Part shown: in pieces, positions 1 to 9,234 of the stretch
Position numbering within the stretch: position 1 is the stretch's first letter
Layout: the number at the start of each line of letters is the position of its first letter
DNA from: Gammaproteobacteria bacterium
GTDB taxonomy: Bacteria; Pseudomonadota; Gammaproteobacteria; Arenicellales; JAANXG01
DNA: 64,000 bases
NCBI GenBank assembly: GCA_024638505.1
Contig: JAHEKE010000001.1
Coordinates: 186,001-250,000 of the forward strand
Direction of reading: 5' to 3'
Translations under genes and position numbers: made by a program
The notes under the pieces: generated by a model
What the model was told of the DNA's origin: nothing
What the model saw: the letters and a program-made list of their open reading frames with translations, nothing else
The model's database searches: none

Positions 1-177
1 CCAACCAACGATGCGGTCGTCCTGCAGGTAGACGAGTCGACAGTCCGCGAGGTGATTTGCATCCCATTCTCTCCAGCTCGGCACGGAGGTTTCGAAGGTT
101 GCGTTTCTCGTGCTGAGGCCATATGCGTATATGGCCAGGACATCGTCAGCATCGCCCTGCTGCATGTGCCGGATCAT
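1..177 (-). CDS. GNAT N-acetyltransferase, N-terminal part (cut by window start)
   Basis: The first 59 codons are present and the frame stays open to base 1. The start ATG is at 177-175, and the protein begins MIRHMQQGDADDVLAIYAYG. It then carries the STRNATFETSVPSWREWD segment typical of phosphinothricin acetyltransferase-type GNAT enzymes, which acetylate small amines with acetyl-CoA. The acetyl-CoA binding loop lies outside the window. The start is 7 bp after the batD stop on the same strand, so it may be co-transcribed with the Bat operon, although only a weak ribosome site (TAGGGT) is visible. The family is clear; the substrate is not. Confidence 0.8.
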   Translation of the reverse strand, partial: MIRHMQQGDADDVLAIYAYGLSTRNATFETSVPSWREWDANHLADCRLVYLQDDRIVGW

Positions 178-184
178 GAATACC

Positions 185-1903
185 CTAAGCGGTGGAGGAA
201 GGTTGACTCATATACAGCGGCTGCAGCAGCTCCCTGCTTTGTTCCGCCGCATGTCTTGCCGGCATTTTGAATGCCCGAACCTCGCGCCACAAAGATTTGC
301 CGTACCAATCTTTTTTATGCCCATAAAGCACCTGTTCCAGGTCGCGAATTTGCCCGGCCAATGTGCCGCCGCAGAGGGTGGCAAGCTGGCCAAGATTTGT
401 CAGCGGTGTTTGCGACCACATTATTCGGCCCCACTGCATCAGCGCGTCGCGGGATCCGGCGGCGTTGTCGGCTTGCGCCGCCCGTCTTAAGTCTGCCAGC
501 GCATGCTTTACGTCGGGCTTGGGGGGAAATTCAGCGCTTTCTGGCTGTCCCTGCCCGCTGCGTTTCCGGTCCACTACCCACAGGATGACCGTGGCCAGCC
601 AGGCAACGCCCAGAGCCAGGCTCACCCACGGCCACCAAGTCGTGGACCGCGCCGGCGCAGATAGTATGCCACTGTCCACGTCAGGCGCCTTATCCGTCCG
701 GATCAGCGGTGAATCAGTTGAGGCGGGGGCTGCGCTGGGTTCCATCGGCGCAACGCTGGGGCTTACCTTTATCGTCCTGGCAGGAAGCGTCGCCAGCTCG
801 GGCTGCTGTTGGTCAACGTTCCACCAGGCCAGCTGTACTTCAGGCAGGATGAGGGAACCGGGCACCGTTGGGATGATCGCCGTCGCCTCCGTGCGCGTAG
901 CGAGGACCCCGTTATCACTGCCGGTATTTTCCAGTCTCGGCTGCTCCGGATAGGTGCGTAAACTGTCCGGCCAACCGAAATTGAGTACTGGCAGCTGAGC
1001 CGCAGTTAAGCCTGCGGCTTGAATTTTTACTTCACGGGTAACGGGTTCCCCCACCCTGAACTCCGCCTGCGTCGGCCAAGATTCGGTAAGGGTTACGTCC
1101 TTTGCCGGGAGCCAGTGCGCATGCCAGGAAGCGGGCGGCTCACTCACCGGCAGCGTAATAGATTCCGAGCGCAGTACAAACTTCTTACCTGAGGTCTGGC
1201 CGAAGATGTCAAAGTTAGAAATTGAGGACCGGGCTCGAATATAACCCTGGAAATTGAGTGGGCCGATAGTCAAGTGACCGCTTTGCTGCGGAAAAATCAG
1301 ATACTTTCTCTCAACCACGCGCCAGCGCTGTCCATCACGCATCTGCTGGTAGTTTTTATCATCGCCAAACCGCTCGACGATGGCGTCGACGCCGCTGATC
1401 GTTGGCTCACTCAGAGTTGCGGACGATACCTCCCCCCGGTGCACAAACAATCGAACGGTGAAAATGATTTGCTGCTGAATGTAAGGCCGCTGGGTATCGA
1501 CCTCTACGTCCAGATACATGCTTTGACCGGCATCTTTTTTTTCAACATTCTCCTTCACCGTGATCATAATGGGCTGGCTTTTTTCGCTGCCGAAGTTGAT
1601 CGGGGGTATTTCAAGCTTCCCCGTTTTCGTTGCCATCAATAGGAAATCCCACACAAGCTTGCGTGAGGTCTGACCGTTAATAATCGACAGGTTTTGACTG
1701 TGCGCTTGATCCAGTACTTCAAAGTTTCGCTTAAGCGGGGAGAAATCAGGCTCTGCTGCATCCCCGTCCGCTTCAAAAGTTAGCTGGAACGATTCATTGA
1801 TTCCCACCTCGTTTCGATCGACGATAGCGGATACTCCCACTGCCTTAAGCGGCAGGCCAAGGATAAGAAGCAGCAGCATGCTAACGATTTTCTGCGCGTT
1901 CAT
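185..1903 (-). CDS. batD: BatD-family protein (aerotolerance operon)
   Basis: This 572-residue protein has an N-terminal signal peptide or anchor (residues 1-26, MNAQKIVSMLLLLILGLPLK). A long beta-rich periplasmic region follows, with the BatD features VDRNEVGINESFQLTF and RKYLIFPQQSGHLTIGPL. There is one membrane helix near residues 425-445 (STTWWPWVSLALGVAWLATV) and a cytoplasmic tail. BatD works with the VWA proteins BatA and BatB at the membrane; the complex is linked to stress or oxygen tolerance but its biochemistry is not settled. It is the last Bat gene here, 33 bp downstream of batB/C on the same strand. Confidence 0.9.
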   Translation of the reverse strand: MNAQKIVSMLLLLILGLPLKAVGVSAIVDRNEVGINESFQLTFEADGDAAEPDFSPLKRNFEVLDQAHSQNLSIINGQTSRKLVWDFLLMATKTGKLEIPPINFGSEKSQPIMITVKENVEKKDAGQSMYLDVEVDTQRPYIQQQIIFTVRLFVHRGEVSSATLSEPTISGVDAIVERFGDDKNYQQMRDGQRWRVVERKYLIFPQQSGHLTIGPLNFQGYIRARSSISNFDIFGQTSGKKFVLRSESITLPVSEPPASWHAHWLPAKDVTLTESWPTQAEFRVGEPVTREVKIQAAGLTAAQLPVLNFGWPDSLRTYPEQPRLENTGSDNGVLATRTEATAIIPTVPGSLILPEVQLAWWNVDQQQPELATLPARTIKVSPSVAPMEPSAAPASTDSPLIRTDKAPDVDSGILSAPARSTTWWPWVSLALGVAWLATVILWVVDRKRSGQGQPESAEFPPKPDVKHALADLRRAAQADNAAGSRDALMQWGRIMWSQTPLTNLGQLATLCGGTLAGQIRDLEQVLYGHKKDWYGKSLWREVRAFKMPARHAAEQSRELLQPLYMSQPSSTA

Positions 1904-1936
1904 TTCGGTCTGGTCTTTTGCTAACGCTGCAATTGA

Positions 1937-3715
1937 TCACCACTGCTGTTGCTCTCGCACAGGATTTTGCCCACGCCGGCTGTATTGGTAACGAAACTTC
2001 CTTCGCAGCAGCGCGCCCGGGTCATCCGGTATGCGGCGTAACCACTGCTCGGCTGCCTGCTGTTCCTCGCTTTGCGCCTCCGTCTCTGGGTTCCCCCGCG
2101 CCGCAGCGTTAGACTGCAGGTCATCTTGCTTCTGCTGCTGCGCCTGCCCGCTGTCCCCTTGCTTCTGCCCACCGCTTTGTCTTTCGGCTGATGAGCCCTG
2201 AGCGGATTCGCTTTTGTTTTGCATCGAAGACTGGCCTTGGTCACCACTCTGCCCTGCCCGATCTGGCTGCTGTTGCGCCTGTCCATTGTTTTGGCCTTTC
2301 TGCTGATCGGACGGAGGGGATACTTGCGGCTGATCCGATTCTGTCGATTGCTCCTCGCCTTGCAGCTTTTTAAGCAGTTCTAGATTGTGCCTGGCGTCTT
2401 CATGATCCGGCTGCTCCGCCAGCGCCTGCTCATAACTCTCAATTGCCTGTTCGACTTGGCCCATTCGAGCCAGCGCGTTGCCCCGATTGTAGGCGGCGTC
2501 CGCACCTGGAATACGCTGCAGGCTGACCAGCGCCTGCTCGTAGTGGCCAGCGCGGTAGTGCGCGACGGCCTGCCATCGAGGGTCACGAAATGCGCTTGCT
2601 GCACCTGAGTAATCCTGACGACTCATGGCCGCTGCCCCTTTTTGGTCAGCGTTGCGCCACAGATCTTGCCATTCCAACGCCCGCGCGGAGTCGGGCCAGT
2701 GCAGACTGACAGCCAACAGCGCCAACAGCAAACCTCGACGGAACGCGAGCAGCGCGACGGGCAGCAGCAAGAGTAGCAGCCAGGGGCCCTCCTCGCGCCA
2801 GCGCTCGGTGCGCTTTTCGGTCTGCTCCGCGGCAGAACCCAGCGGATCGACGTCAGCTACAGCCAGCACCCGCACGATATCCGTGTCCTCAATCGTAAGA
2901 CGGTTATAGACGCCCCCTGCTTTGCTCGCCAGCGCCATCAGCGTAGATTCATCAAGTTTGGGTAAAACGATCTGCCCGGAAGCCTCCTTAACAAAACCGC
3001 CGGTGCGGCTCGGTATAGGAGCACCTTGTCCCGTTCCCACCGCAATGACTGATAAATGATGCCCCGCAGCAACCACCGTGGATGCGAGCTTATCAACGTC
3101 GTCCTTATCCACGCCATCGGACATCAGTAACAGGGATCCTTGACGCACTCCGGCCTGAGCCAGCAGCGCCAAGGCGCGCCCCAGCGCGCGGTCAGGGCGC
3201 GAGCCTTGGGCCGGCATCAGGTCGGTAGACAGGCTGTGCACAAGAGCCGCTATCGTTTGCGTATCGTCAGTAAGCGGGGTCACGGTAAACGCGTCACCGG
3301 CATACACAACCAGCGCAGTCTGCCCCGCCTTGCGCAGGCGCAGTAAATCAAGCAGCTTTAGCCGGGCCCGCTCTAACCGGCTGGGAGGGATATCTCGCGC
3401 GTCCATTGACTTGGATAAGTCCAGCATAACGACGAGCGCCGACTGGTGCTTAAACAGGGGCTGCGGCAGCTTCTGCCATGCCGGCCCGGCCAGTGCCAGA
3501 ATGGCGAGCACGCCGGCAAAAGCGAACAGCAGGCTGTAGTACATCCGTTTAGCGGGCTGGGTCCGTTGCAGGATGTAGGGAATGAGATGAGACTCACAAA
3601 CCGCATGCCACGCCCCCCGGGCTGGCTTCCCCCACCATAGAAAAAGCAGCATCAAGCCGAGTGGAACCAAAGCCATGAACCACCAGGGTCTTAAAAAATG
3701 CAGCTGTTCGATCAT
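1937..3715 (-). CDS. batB: BatB/BatC fusion: VWA domain plus TPR membrane protein
   Basis: This 592-residue protein combines what are separate BatB and BatC proteins in some bacteria. Order: two N-terminal membrane helices (about residues 8-28 and 60-78), a von Willebrand A domain with the MIDAS motif DLSKSMD near residue 98, a third helix near 315-340, then TPR repeats (YNRGNALARMGQVEQAIESY). A roughly 100-residue Gln/Ser/Gly-rich low-complexity stretch follows, and the conserved tail LRRIPDDPGALLRRKFRYQY. Its ATG overlaps the batA stop by 4 bp (ATGA), so translation is probably coupled. It likely forms a membrane complex with BatA and BatD that MoxR remodels. Confidence 0.92.
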   Translation of the reverse strand: MIEQLHFLRPWWFMALVPLGLMLLFLWWGKPARGAWHAVCESHLIPYILQRTQPAKRMYYSLLFAFAGVLAILALAGPAWQKLPQPLFKHQSALVVMLDLSKSMDARDIPPSRLERARLKLLDLLRLRKAGQTALVVYAGDAFTVTPLTDDTQTIAALVHSLSTDLMPAQGSRPDRALGRALALLAQAGVRQGSLLLMSDGVDKDDVDKLASTVVAAGHHLSVIAVGTGQGAPIPSRTGGFVKEASGQIVLPKLDESTLMALASKAGGVYNRLTIEDTDIVRVLAVADVDPLGSAAEQTEKRTERWREEGPWLLLLLLPVALLAFRRGLLLALLAVSLHWPDSARALEWQDLWRNADQKGAAAMSRQDYSGAASAFRDPRWQAVAHYRAGHYEQALVSLQRIPGADAAYNRGNALARMGQVEQAIESYEQALAEQPDHEDARHNLELLKKLQGEEQSTESDQPQVSPPSDQQKGQNNGQAQQQPDRAGQSGDQGQSSMQNKSESAQGSSAERQSGGQKQGDSGQAQQQKQDDLQSNAAARGNPETEAQSEEQQAAEQWLRRIPDDPGALLRRKFRYQYSRRGQNPVREQQQW

Positions 3716-4704
3716 GCCCCGTAACCTCTCACCGCCGTCAGCAGAAACAGGGCCGTCGCCAGGAACAGTGCAAGGCCGAGCGGCCAGTAGAACAACGCAT
3801 CCACCGGACGAAAGCTCAAAGCCTCCACCTCAGCCGGCTCCAGTTCGTCCAGCAAGCGATAGATCTGCTCCAGCTCTGCGGTATCCCGCGCGCGAAAGTA
3901 TTTTCCGCCAGTGGCACCTGCAATTTGACGCAATGTGTCTTCATCAAGGTCCTGCGACGGATTAACCCGGCGCTGACCGAATAAAGATTGCACCACTATT
4001 TCATCCGCCCCTAGGCCGATGGTGTAAATTTTCAGTCCCGCATCTGCGGCAAGCTGTGCCGCTTTGATCGGGGACACTTCACCCGCGGTATTAGCGCCAT
4101 CGGTCAACAGGATCAACACTCTGGACTGTGATGCGTTGTCCCGCAGCCTCTTCACCGCAAGCCCTATGGCGTCTCCTATTGCGGTTTTTTTACCGGCCAG
4201 ACCAATCACCGACTCCATTAACAGGGTGCGTAGGGTTTTACCATCGAATGTGAGCGGGGTCTGCAAATAGGCGTTCTCGCCGAAGAGAATCAGCCCCAGG
4301 CGGTCAGCGCTGCGCCGCTCTATGAATTCACCCGCCACCGCCTTGGTTGCAGTCAGGCGATCTACCGCCTGACCGTTAAGAGCGAAGTCTTCTGCCTCCA
4401 TGGAACCGGAGATATCAACCGCCAGCATGAGATCGCGGCCGCTGGTTGGAACCTCAACCGGGTCCCCTAGCCACTGCGGTCGCGCGGCAGCGATTACCAG
4501 CAGCAGCCACGATAAAATAGCCAGCCACTGTATCCAGCGGGAAGTCACACCGACCGACTGGGGTTCAGCCAAGCTTACGAAATCTTCCATAAAGGGCGTG
4601 ATCAGGGCTGCACCCTCCTCTCGCTGCGCGGGTGGCGCCAGGTGACGGATCAGCCACGGCAGCGGCAGAGCGAGTAATACCCATATCCACTCGAATTGAA
4701 TCAT
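3712..4704 (-). CDS. batA: BatA-type VWA domain membrane protein
   Basis: This is a 330-residue protein starting MIQFEWIWVLLALPLPWLIR. The frame is open for 26 more codons upstream, but the ATG at 4704 overlaps the stop of the DUF4381 gene by 4 bp and fits the family N-terminus. Helices lie near residues 5-20 and 57-75, and at the C-terminus (YWPLGLALFLATALFLLTAV). Between them is a VWA domain with an intact MIDAS motif, AVDISGSMEAEDF, and the distal LLTDGANTAGE. It is a partner of BatB within the MoxR-Bat operon. Confidence 0.92.
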   Translation of the reverse strand: MIQFEWIWVLLALPLPWLIRHLAPPAQREEGAALITPFMEDFVSLAEPQSVGVTSRWIQWLAILSWLLLVIAAARPQWLGDPVEVPTSGRDLMLAVDISGSMEAEDFALNGQAVDRLTATKAVAGEFIERRSADRLGLILFGENAYLQTPLTFDGKTLRTLLMESVIGLAGKKTAIGDAIGLAVKRLRDNASQSRVLILLTDGANTAGEVSPIKAAQLAADAGLKIYTIGLGADEIVVQSLFGQRRVNPSQDLDEDTLRQIAGATGGKYFRARDTAELEQIYRLLDELEPAEVEALSFRPVDALFYWPLGLALFLATALFLLTAVRGYGA

Positions 4705-5231
4705 CCCTGAGCACCCGAGCGACCCACTTTTGCCCCCCGACCAGCCTGTTTTTTGTTCGCCGCGCGCAGCCACGCTCTGCAATACACGAACAGCGCCGGA
4801 AGCTCGTCCGGATCGGTAGGCCGGTATGGACCCTCCACCAGCACTCTTATATCCCCTGCTCTCGCCGAATCCGGCTGGATAGCGTTAGCCAACCAGTCTG
4901 CCCAGCGCTGTCCACACATCCCGGCAACCGCATGTCGACCGAATATGCTCATGCTGACACGTCGCATGAGTATGGACAGTCGCTGTAATGCAGTACGGCC
5001 ATCGCGCGTGGTGTCGTATTCCTGCTCGATTCTGTCCAGCTCTTTGGCTGCCAGATAAAGCAGTTTTTTCCTGCGTCGCCACGGCGTCATTCGGCGCACT
5101 ATCGCCCACAGGCTGAACGCGATCAGAATAACGGCGGCTGACAGCAGCCACCACCCGATTGCCGGCGGCCACCAGGAGACCGGGTCGGGAAGATGGATAT
5201 CCCGCAGGGGCAGCTGATCAAAGTTGTTCAT
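4701..5231 (-). CDS. DUF4381 domain-containing membrane protein
   Basis: This 176-residue protein has one strong helix near residues 22-45 (PAIGWWLLSAAVILIAFSLW). A basic cytoplasmic region follows (RRMTPWRRRKK) and a helical domain with LIRRVS/ACRAWLRAANK-like segments, as in DUF4381 proteins. Such proteins are regularly encoded between the DUF58 and VWA genes of proteobacterial Bat operons, which is its position here. It overlaps batA by 4 bp and starts 32 bp after the DUF58 stop. The biochemical function is unknown; context suggests an accessory membrane component of the MoxR-Bat complex. Confidence 0.85.
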   Translation of the reverse strand: MNNFDQLPLRDIHLPDPVSWWPPAIGWWLLSAAVILIAFSLWAIVRRMTPWRRRKKLLYLAAKELDRIEQEYDTTRDGRTALQRLSILMRRVSMSIFGRHAVAGMCGQRWADWLANAIQPDSARAGDIRVLVEGPYRPTDPDELPALFVYCRAWLRAANKKQAGRGAKVGRSGAQG

Positions 5232-5263
5232 CTTTCACCCCGCAATAGAAAACGCCGCATGGC

Positions 5264-6172
5264 TTATGCCGCGACTCTGACAACGAGTTCATTGCGCAAA
5301 ACCTGTAACAAATCTGAATCCGTACTGAGTGGAATCAGTGACATACCATGCCGTCTGCAGAATGATTCAAGATGATTGCGCCGCTGCTTAAAACGCGCTT
5401 TATATGTCTGCCGGAAATCCGCACTGCGCGTGTGGATCAGCGCTGTTTTCGCGCCATCGCTTACTCGATACGCTCCGGGTGGCGGCAAAGCCGTCTCAAT
5501 TGCGTCGTACACAAACAACAACCATACGCTGTTATGTCTGGCAATCTGCAGCAGGTGGGACTCAGCGCGCTCATTCAGCCCTCTGAAATCGCTGACTATA
5601 CAAACCAGGCTGCCGGGGAGGACTACCCGTCGCAAGCGTGCCATCGGGATATCCATTGCTACCGGTGCGACCGCCGCGCGCCGAGTCGTGTCCGCCTCCA
5701 CCAGCGCGTGGATAAGCTTCAGCACCCCCGCTTTGCCGCGCTGTGGGCGTAACTCTTGGTGTTCGAATTCTGAGAAAACGAGTCCGCCCACCCGATCACC
5801 ATGGTGATTGCTGCTCCAGGCGAGAAGCGCCGCCGCCTTTGCTGCCAGCACCGACTTAAACACCCCTCGCGTCGCAAAAAACATCGGGCGGCGGTAATCC
5901 ACACAGAACAACACCGGTCGTTCACGTTCCTCACGAAAAATCTTGGTATGGGGAATCCCGGTACGTGCGGTTACTCGCCAGTCGATGCTGCGAATGTCGT
6001 CACCAGGCTGATACAGGCGGTGCTCCTCAAACTCCATACCTTTACCCTTATACCGTGACAAGTATGCTCCTGCCTGTCTCGATCTGATACGAGTCGATGG
6101 AATAGCCAGGCTCTCCCCCAGCTGGCGCATTCGGATCAATCCCTGAATCGATAAGGATACAGACTCGTTCAC
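5264..6172 (-). CDS. DUF58 domain-containing protein
   Basis: This 302-residue soluble protein has the DUF58 signature YQPGDDIRSIDWRVTART near residue 53 and a VWA-like core (FCVDYRRPMFFATRG). DUF58 proteins are the constant partner of MoxR ATPases and are thought to link the ATPase to the VWA proteins. The start ATG overlaps the moxR stop by 4 bp, which supports co-translation. No membrane helix is seen. The family assignment is firm; the molecular role is inferred from conserved neighbourhood. Confidence 0.92.
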   Translation of the reverse strand: MNESVSLSIQGLIRMRQLGESLAIPSTRIRSRQAGAYLSRYKGKGMEFEEHRLYQPGDDIRSIDWRVTARTGIPHTKIFREERERPVLFCVDYRRPMFFATRGVFKSVLAAKAAALLAWSSNHHGDRVGGLVFSEFEHQELRPQRGKAGVLKLIHALVEADTTRRAAVAPVAMDIPMARLRRVVLPGSLVCIVSDFRGLNERAESHLLQIARHNSVWLLFVYDAIETALPPPGAYRVSDGAKTALIHTRSADFRQTYKARFKQRRNHLESFCRRHGMSLIPLSTDSDLLQVLRNELVVRVAA

Positions 6173-7137
6173 GGCACCGCGACGACCTGTATCAGTTCGC
6201 GAATGAAATCATCAGGGGTGACGCCTTCTGCTTCCGCTTCGTAGGTGAGCAGCACCCGATGACGCAACACATCATAGGCCAGTTCCTGAATATCCTCAGG
6301 GGTGACGTAGTCTCGGCCGCCCAGCCATGCGTGCGCCCGCGCGCAGCGGTCCAAAGCAATGGTGGCGCGCGGACTCGCGCCATACTGCACCCATTTGGCC
6401 AGTTTCGTCGAATATGGCCCGGGATTCCGCGTCGCCAAGATTAGCTGAACCAGATATTGCTCCAGCGGTTCGGTCATGTACAGATCCAATACACTCCGCC
6501 TGACTTCGAACAGATCGGTCTGGGTGACAACAGCGGACCGCCCGATGTCGTTCGAGCTTTGCTGCTTCGCCTCGGCTCGAGCCAGACTGAGAATCTGACC
6601 TTCAGTTTCCAAATCCGGGTAATCGATACGCACGTACAGTAAAAACCGGTCAAGCTGCGCTTCCGGTAATGGATAGGTTCCTTCCTGCTCAATGGGGTTC
6701 TGCGTCGCCATGACCAAGAAAAGCCGGGGCAGAAAGTGGGTATGCTTGCCCACCGTGATCTGACGTTCGGCCATTGCCTCCAGCAAAGCGGATTGAACTT
6801 TGGCCGGAGCACGGTTTATCTCATCGGCCAGGACCAGGTTATGAAACAACGGGCCGGGTTGAAACAAAAAACTGCCGTCCTCCGGCCGATACACGTCCGT
6901 ACCGGTAAGGTCGGCGGGCAGTAAATCAGGGGTAAACTGGACGCGGTGGAAATCACCCTCGATGCCCTCGCTCAGCACCTTGATCGCTTTGGTTTTGGCT
7001 AAACCGGGTGCCCCTTCCACCAGCAAGTGGCCGTCCGCCAGCAGCGCAATCAGTAAACGGTCAACCAACACCGGCTGACCAAGAATTTGTTGACAGACGA
7101 GCTGTTTGAGTTGAAGAACAGTTTGCTGCTGACTCAT
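6169..7137 (-). CDS. MoxR-family AAA+ ATPase
   Basis: This is a 322-residue AAA+ ATPase. The Walker A motif is GAPGLAKTKA, Walker B is LVLADEINRAPAK, and the MoxR-specific segments MATQNPIEQEGTYPLPEAQ and GASPRATIALDRCA are present. It is the first gene of a six-gene minus-strand operon (MoxR, DUF58, DUF4381, BatA, BatB/C, BatD) with overlaps or gaps of 33 bp or less. MoxR proteins act as chaperone-like ATPases that insert cofactors or remodel VWA partners. About 190 bp of non-coding sequence lies upstream and should hold the operon promoter, but no clear -35/-10 pair was identified. Confidence 0.95.
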   Translation of the reverse strand: MSQQQTVLQLKQLVCQQILGQPVLVDRLLIALLADGHLLVEGAPGLAKTKAIKVLSEGIEGDFHRVQFTPDLLPADLTGTDVYRPEDGSFLFQPGPLFHNLVLADEINRAPAKVQSALLEAMAERQITVGKHTHFLPRLFLVMATQNPIEQEGTYPLPEAQLDRFLLYVRIDYPDLETEGQILSLARAEAKQQSSNDIGRSAVVTQTDLFEVRRSVLDLYMTEPLEQYLVQLILATRNPGPYSTKLAKWVQYGASPRATIALDRCARAHAWLGGRDYVTPEDIQELAYDVLRHRVLLTYEAEAEGVTPDDFIRELIQVVAVP

Positions 7138-7228
7138 ACCCTGCGTCTTAGATCAAAATCGGCGACGTATTTTACAGATAGATCAGGCAGGCACTAGGGG
7201 GCTAAATACATTATTGCCAGTTTGTAAT

Positions 7229-7246
7229 GCGCCGCTGGGGCGGCGC
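7229..7246. terminator. Terminator-like GC hairpin between gloB and moxR
   Basis: A perfect 7-bp stem (GCGCCGC, loop TGGG, GCGGCGC) is followed by TTT on the plus strand. It lies about 80 bp past the end of gloB (minus strand) and 90 bp upstream of moxR. In the gloB direction there is no T-tract, so an intrinsic terminator is only a weak reading. It could also be a transcript-stabilising hairpin. Confidence 0.35.
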
Positions 7247-7326
7247 TTTGTCAATACGCCATTATACCCGGCGCGCATGACAAGCCCCCGCACCGCCTAT
7301 ACACACAGCCAAGGCGAACGTTCTTG

Positions 7327-8118
7327 CTACCAGCTGTTCCTCAGCTCCCGCAGCTTCAGAAACACCGTTTTCGCATCGGGCTCATGCGGCAAGTCGGGGA
7401 AGCTTTCTCTCAGTTTTGCGATGACGCTGGGGCTGTGCAACCTGAAAAAAGTATTTACTCTTTTTTCCAACACGAGATTGGTCACCAGCGCACGGTCCGG
7501 ATCCTGCTTTTCCACTTGTGCCAGCAATCCTCGCGCCTCTTCGTTGTCAGGCTCCCGGTCCAGCGTGAAACGAAGGTTGTTAACAATGTAATCATGTCCA
7601 GGATAAATCCAGGTGTTGTCGGGTAATCGATCAAGCTGCCCGATGAAAGTTCTATACAAATGCTCTGGGTGCCCTCCACCGTGACAATTCCCGGCACCTG
7701 CATTGAACAAAGTATCGCCACTGAACAAAGAAGGTTCGTCGGTATGCGACAAAAGACAGACATGGCTCATAGTGTGCCCAGGCGTATCCAGAGCCTCCAG
7801 CTCTACCGTGTGGCCTACTTTTACTACGTCGCCTGGCTTCAGGCCAACGTCAATCCCGCGTATGGTGTTAACAGCGTTTTGATGCGCCAGCAGCTTGGCA
7901 CCGGTCGCCTCAATGATTGGCTGATTTCCCCCGATATGGTCATGATGCTCGTGGGTGTTGACCACTTGCGTGATGTTCCACCCCCTTTCTCTCGCTTTAG
8001 CCAGGCATTTTCGCCAGTCCAGGGGGTCAACCGCCAGCGCTTCACCGGTTTCCCGGCAGGCAATTAGATAGTTAAAGTTACGCCAGTCGTTTCCAGTCCA
8101 GATCTGTTCAATAATCAT
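7327..8118 (-). CDS. gloB: Hydroxyacylglutathione hydrolase (glyoxalase II)
   Basis: This 263-residue metallo-beta-lactamase-fold enzyme hydrolyses S-D-lactoylglutathione in methylglyoxal detoxification. The metal-binding motif THEHHDHIGG is at residues 55-64 (H56, H58, D60, H61). Further ligand motifs are TPGHTMSHVC, FSGDTLFNAG and YPGHDYIVNNL. The C-terminal substrate-binding helices are present (VNTFFRLHSPSV...). Length and motif order match GloB. It lies downstream of the E1 genes on the same strand with a 135-bp gap, so it may or may not share their transcript. Confidence 0.95.
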   Translation of the reverse strand: MIIEQIWTGNDWRNFNYLIACRETGEALAVDPLDWRKCLAKARERGWNITQVVNTHEHHDHIGGNQPIIEATGAKLLAHQNAVNTIRGIDVGLKPGDVVKVGHTVELEALDTPGHTMSHVCLLSHTDEPSLFSGDTLFNAGAGNCHGGGHPEHLYRTFIGQLDRLPDNTWIYPGHDYIVNNLRFTLDREPDNEEARGLLAQVEKQDPDRALVTNLVLEKRVNTFFRLHSPSVIAKLRESFPDLPHEPDAKTVFLKLRELRNSW

Positions 8119-8253
8119 GTTTCCACCGTCATGCCGAATACTCCGCCCAGGTACGATATCACCGACCTCGGTTTTGCTTTACTCCACATTCATACTTTTA
8201 TCCATTATTTATGCCCAGGTACCGTTTGGGGTCCTTTATTAAAGCAAGAGACA

Positions 8254-9234
8254 TTATGCGAAGGCCATGGTTTTTCGCACCGCGCTGCAGATGCTCTCTG
8301 TGCTTGGCAGATAGTACTTCTCCAATTGATGTAACGGCATCACCGTGTCGTAGCCGGTAACGCGCACTACCGGGGCGAACAAGTGCATCAGCCCATGTTC
8401 GGCCAAATTGGCAGCAATCTCTGCACCGAATCCTGCCGTCCGGGCCGCCTCGTGCACGATCACGCAGCGACCGGTCCGCTGTACTGATTCGAGGATCGTT
8501 TCCATGTCCAAAGGTTTGATCGTCGCCACATCGATTACCTCACAGTCAATCCCCTCCGCTTCAAGCTTATTAGCCGCCTCCAGCGTTTCATGCATCATTG
8601 CCCCCCAGGTCACCAGCGTAATATCACTGCCTTGACGGACGGTAAAACACACGTCGAGCGGCAACGCCTCCCCATTATCCTCCAACTCCTGCTTCAACAT
8701 GCGATAGATTCGCTTGGGCTCCAGAAAAACAACCGGATCTGGATCGCGTATGGCAGCCAGAAGCAGGCCGTAAGCACGTGCTGGGGAAGAGGGGATGACG
8801 ACGCGCAGTCCCGGGATGTGAGCAAGCATCGATTCGGTGCTCTCAGAATGGTGCTCCGGGGCATGGATCCCTCCGCCGAAGGGCGCGCGCAGCACCATCG
8901 GACAGCTCAGCCGGCCGCGGGTTCGATTGCGCAATCGCGATGCGTGGCTCAGCATCTGGTCTATCGTCGGGTAAATGAATCCCATGAACTGAATTTCCGC
9001 AACCGGCTTAAGTCCCTGCGCCGCCATTCCGATGCTCATGCCTGCGATCAGCGACTCGGCCAAAGGAGTATCCACCACTCGCGCTGCGCCGAAGCGCTTC
9101 TGCAGACCGTCGGTGGCTCTAAACACCCCTCCGTTTACACCTATATCCTCGCCGATAAGAATAACGTTCTCATCTTTATCCAGTTCGAATGCCAGCGCTC
9201 TGTTTACCGCCTCTAGCAGCGTAAGCTCACTCAT
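8254..9234 (-). CDS. 2-oxoacid dehydrogenase E1 component, beta subunit
   Basis: This 326-residue protein begins MSELTLLEAVNRALAFEL and has typical E1-beta segments: GEDIGVNGGVFRATDGL, the acidic ELVE-type region (VAEIQFMGFIYPTIDQM), RAPFGGGIHAPEHHSES, and PALDMETI-like and YDTVMPLHQLEKYYLP near the end. E1-beta pairs with E1-alpha in a thiamine-diphosphate heterotetramer that decarboxylates pyruvate or a branched-chain 2-oxoacid. Its ATG overlaps the E1-alpha stop by 8 bp. The E2 and E3 genes that normally follow are absent. Substrate identity is not resolvable from sequence. Confidence 0.92.
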   Translation of the reverse strand: MSELTLLEAVNRALAFELDKDENVILIGEDIGVNGGVFRATDGLQKRFGAARVVDTPLAESLIAGMSIGMAAQGLKPVAEIQFMGFIYPTIDQMLSHASRLRNRTRGRLSCPMVLRAPFGGGIHAPEHHSESTESMLAHIPGLRVVIPSSPARAYGLLLAAIRDPDPVVFLEPKRIYRMLKQELEDNGEALPLDVCFTVRQGSDITLVTWGAMMHETLEAANKLEAEGIDCEVIDVATIKPLDMETILESVQRTGRCVIVHEAARTAGFGAEIAANLAEHGLMHLFAPVVRVTGYDTVMPLHQLEKYYLPSTESICSAVRKTMAFA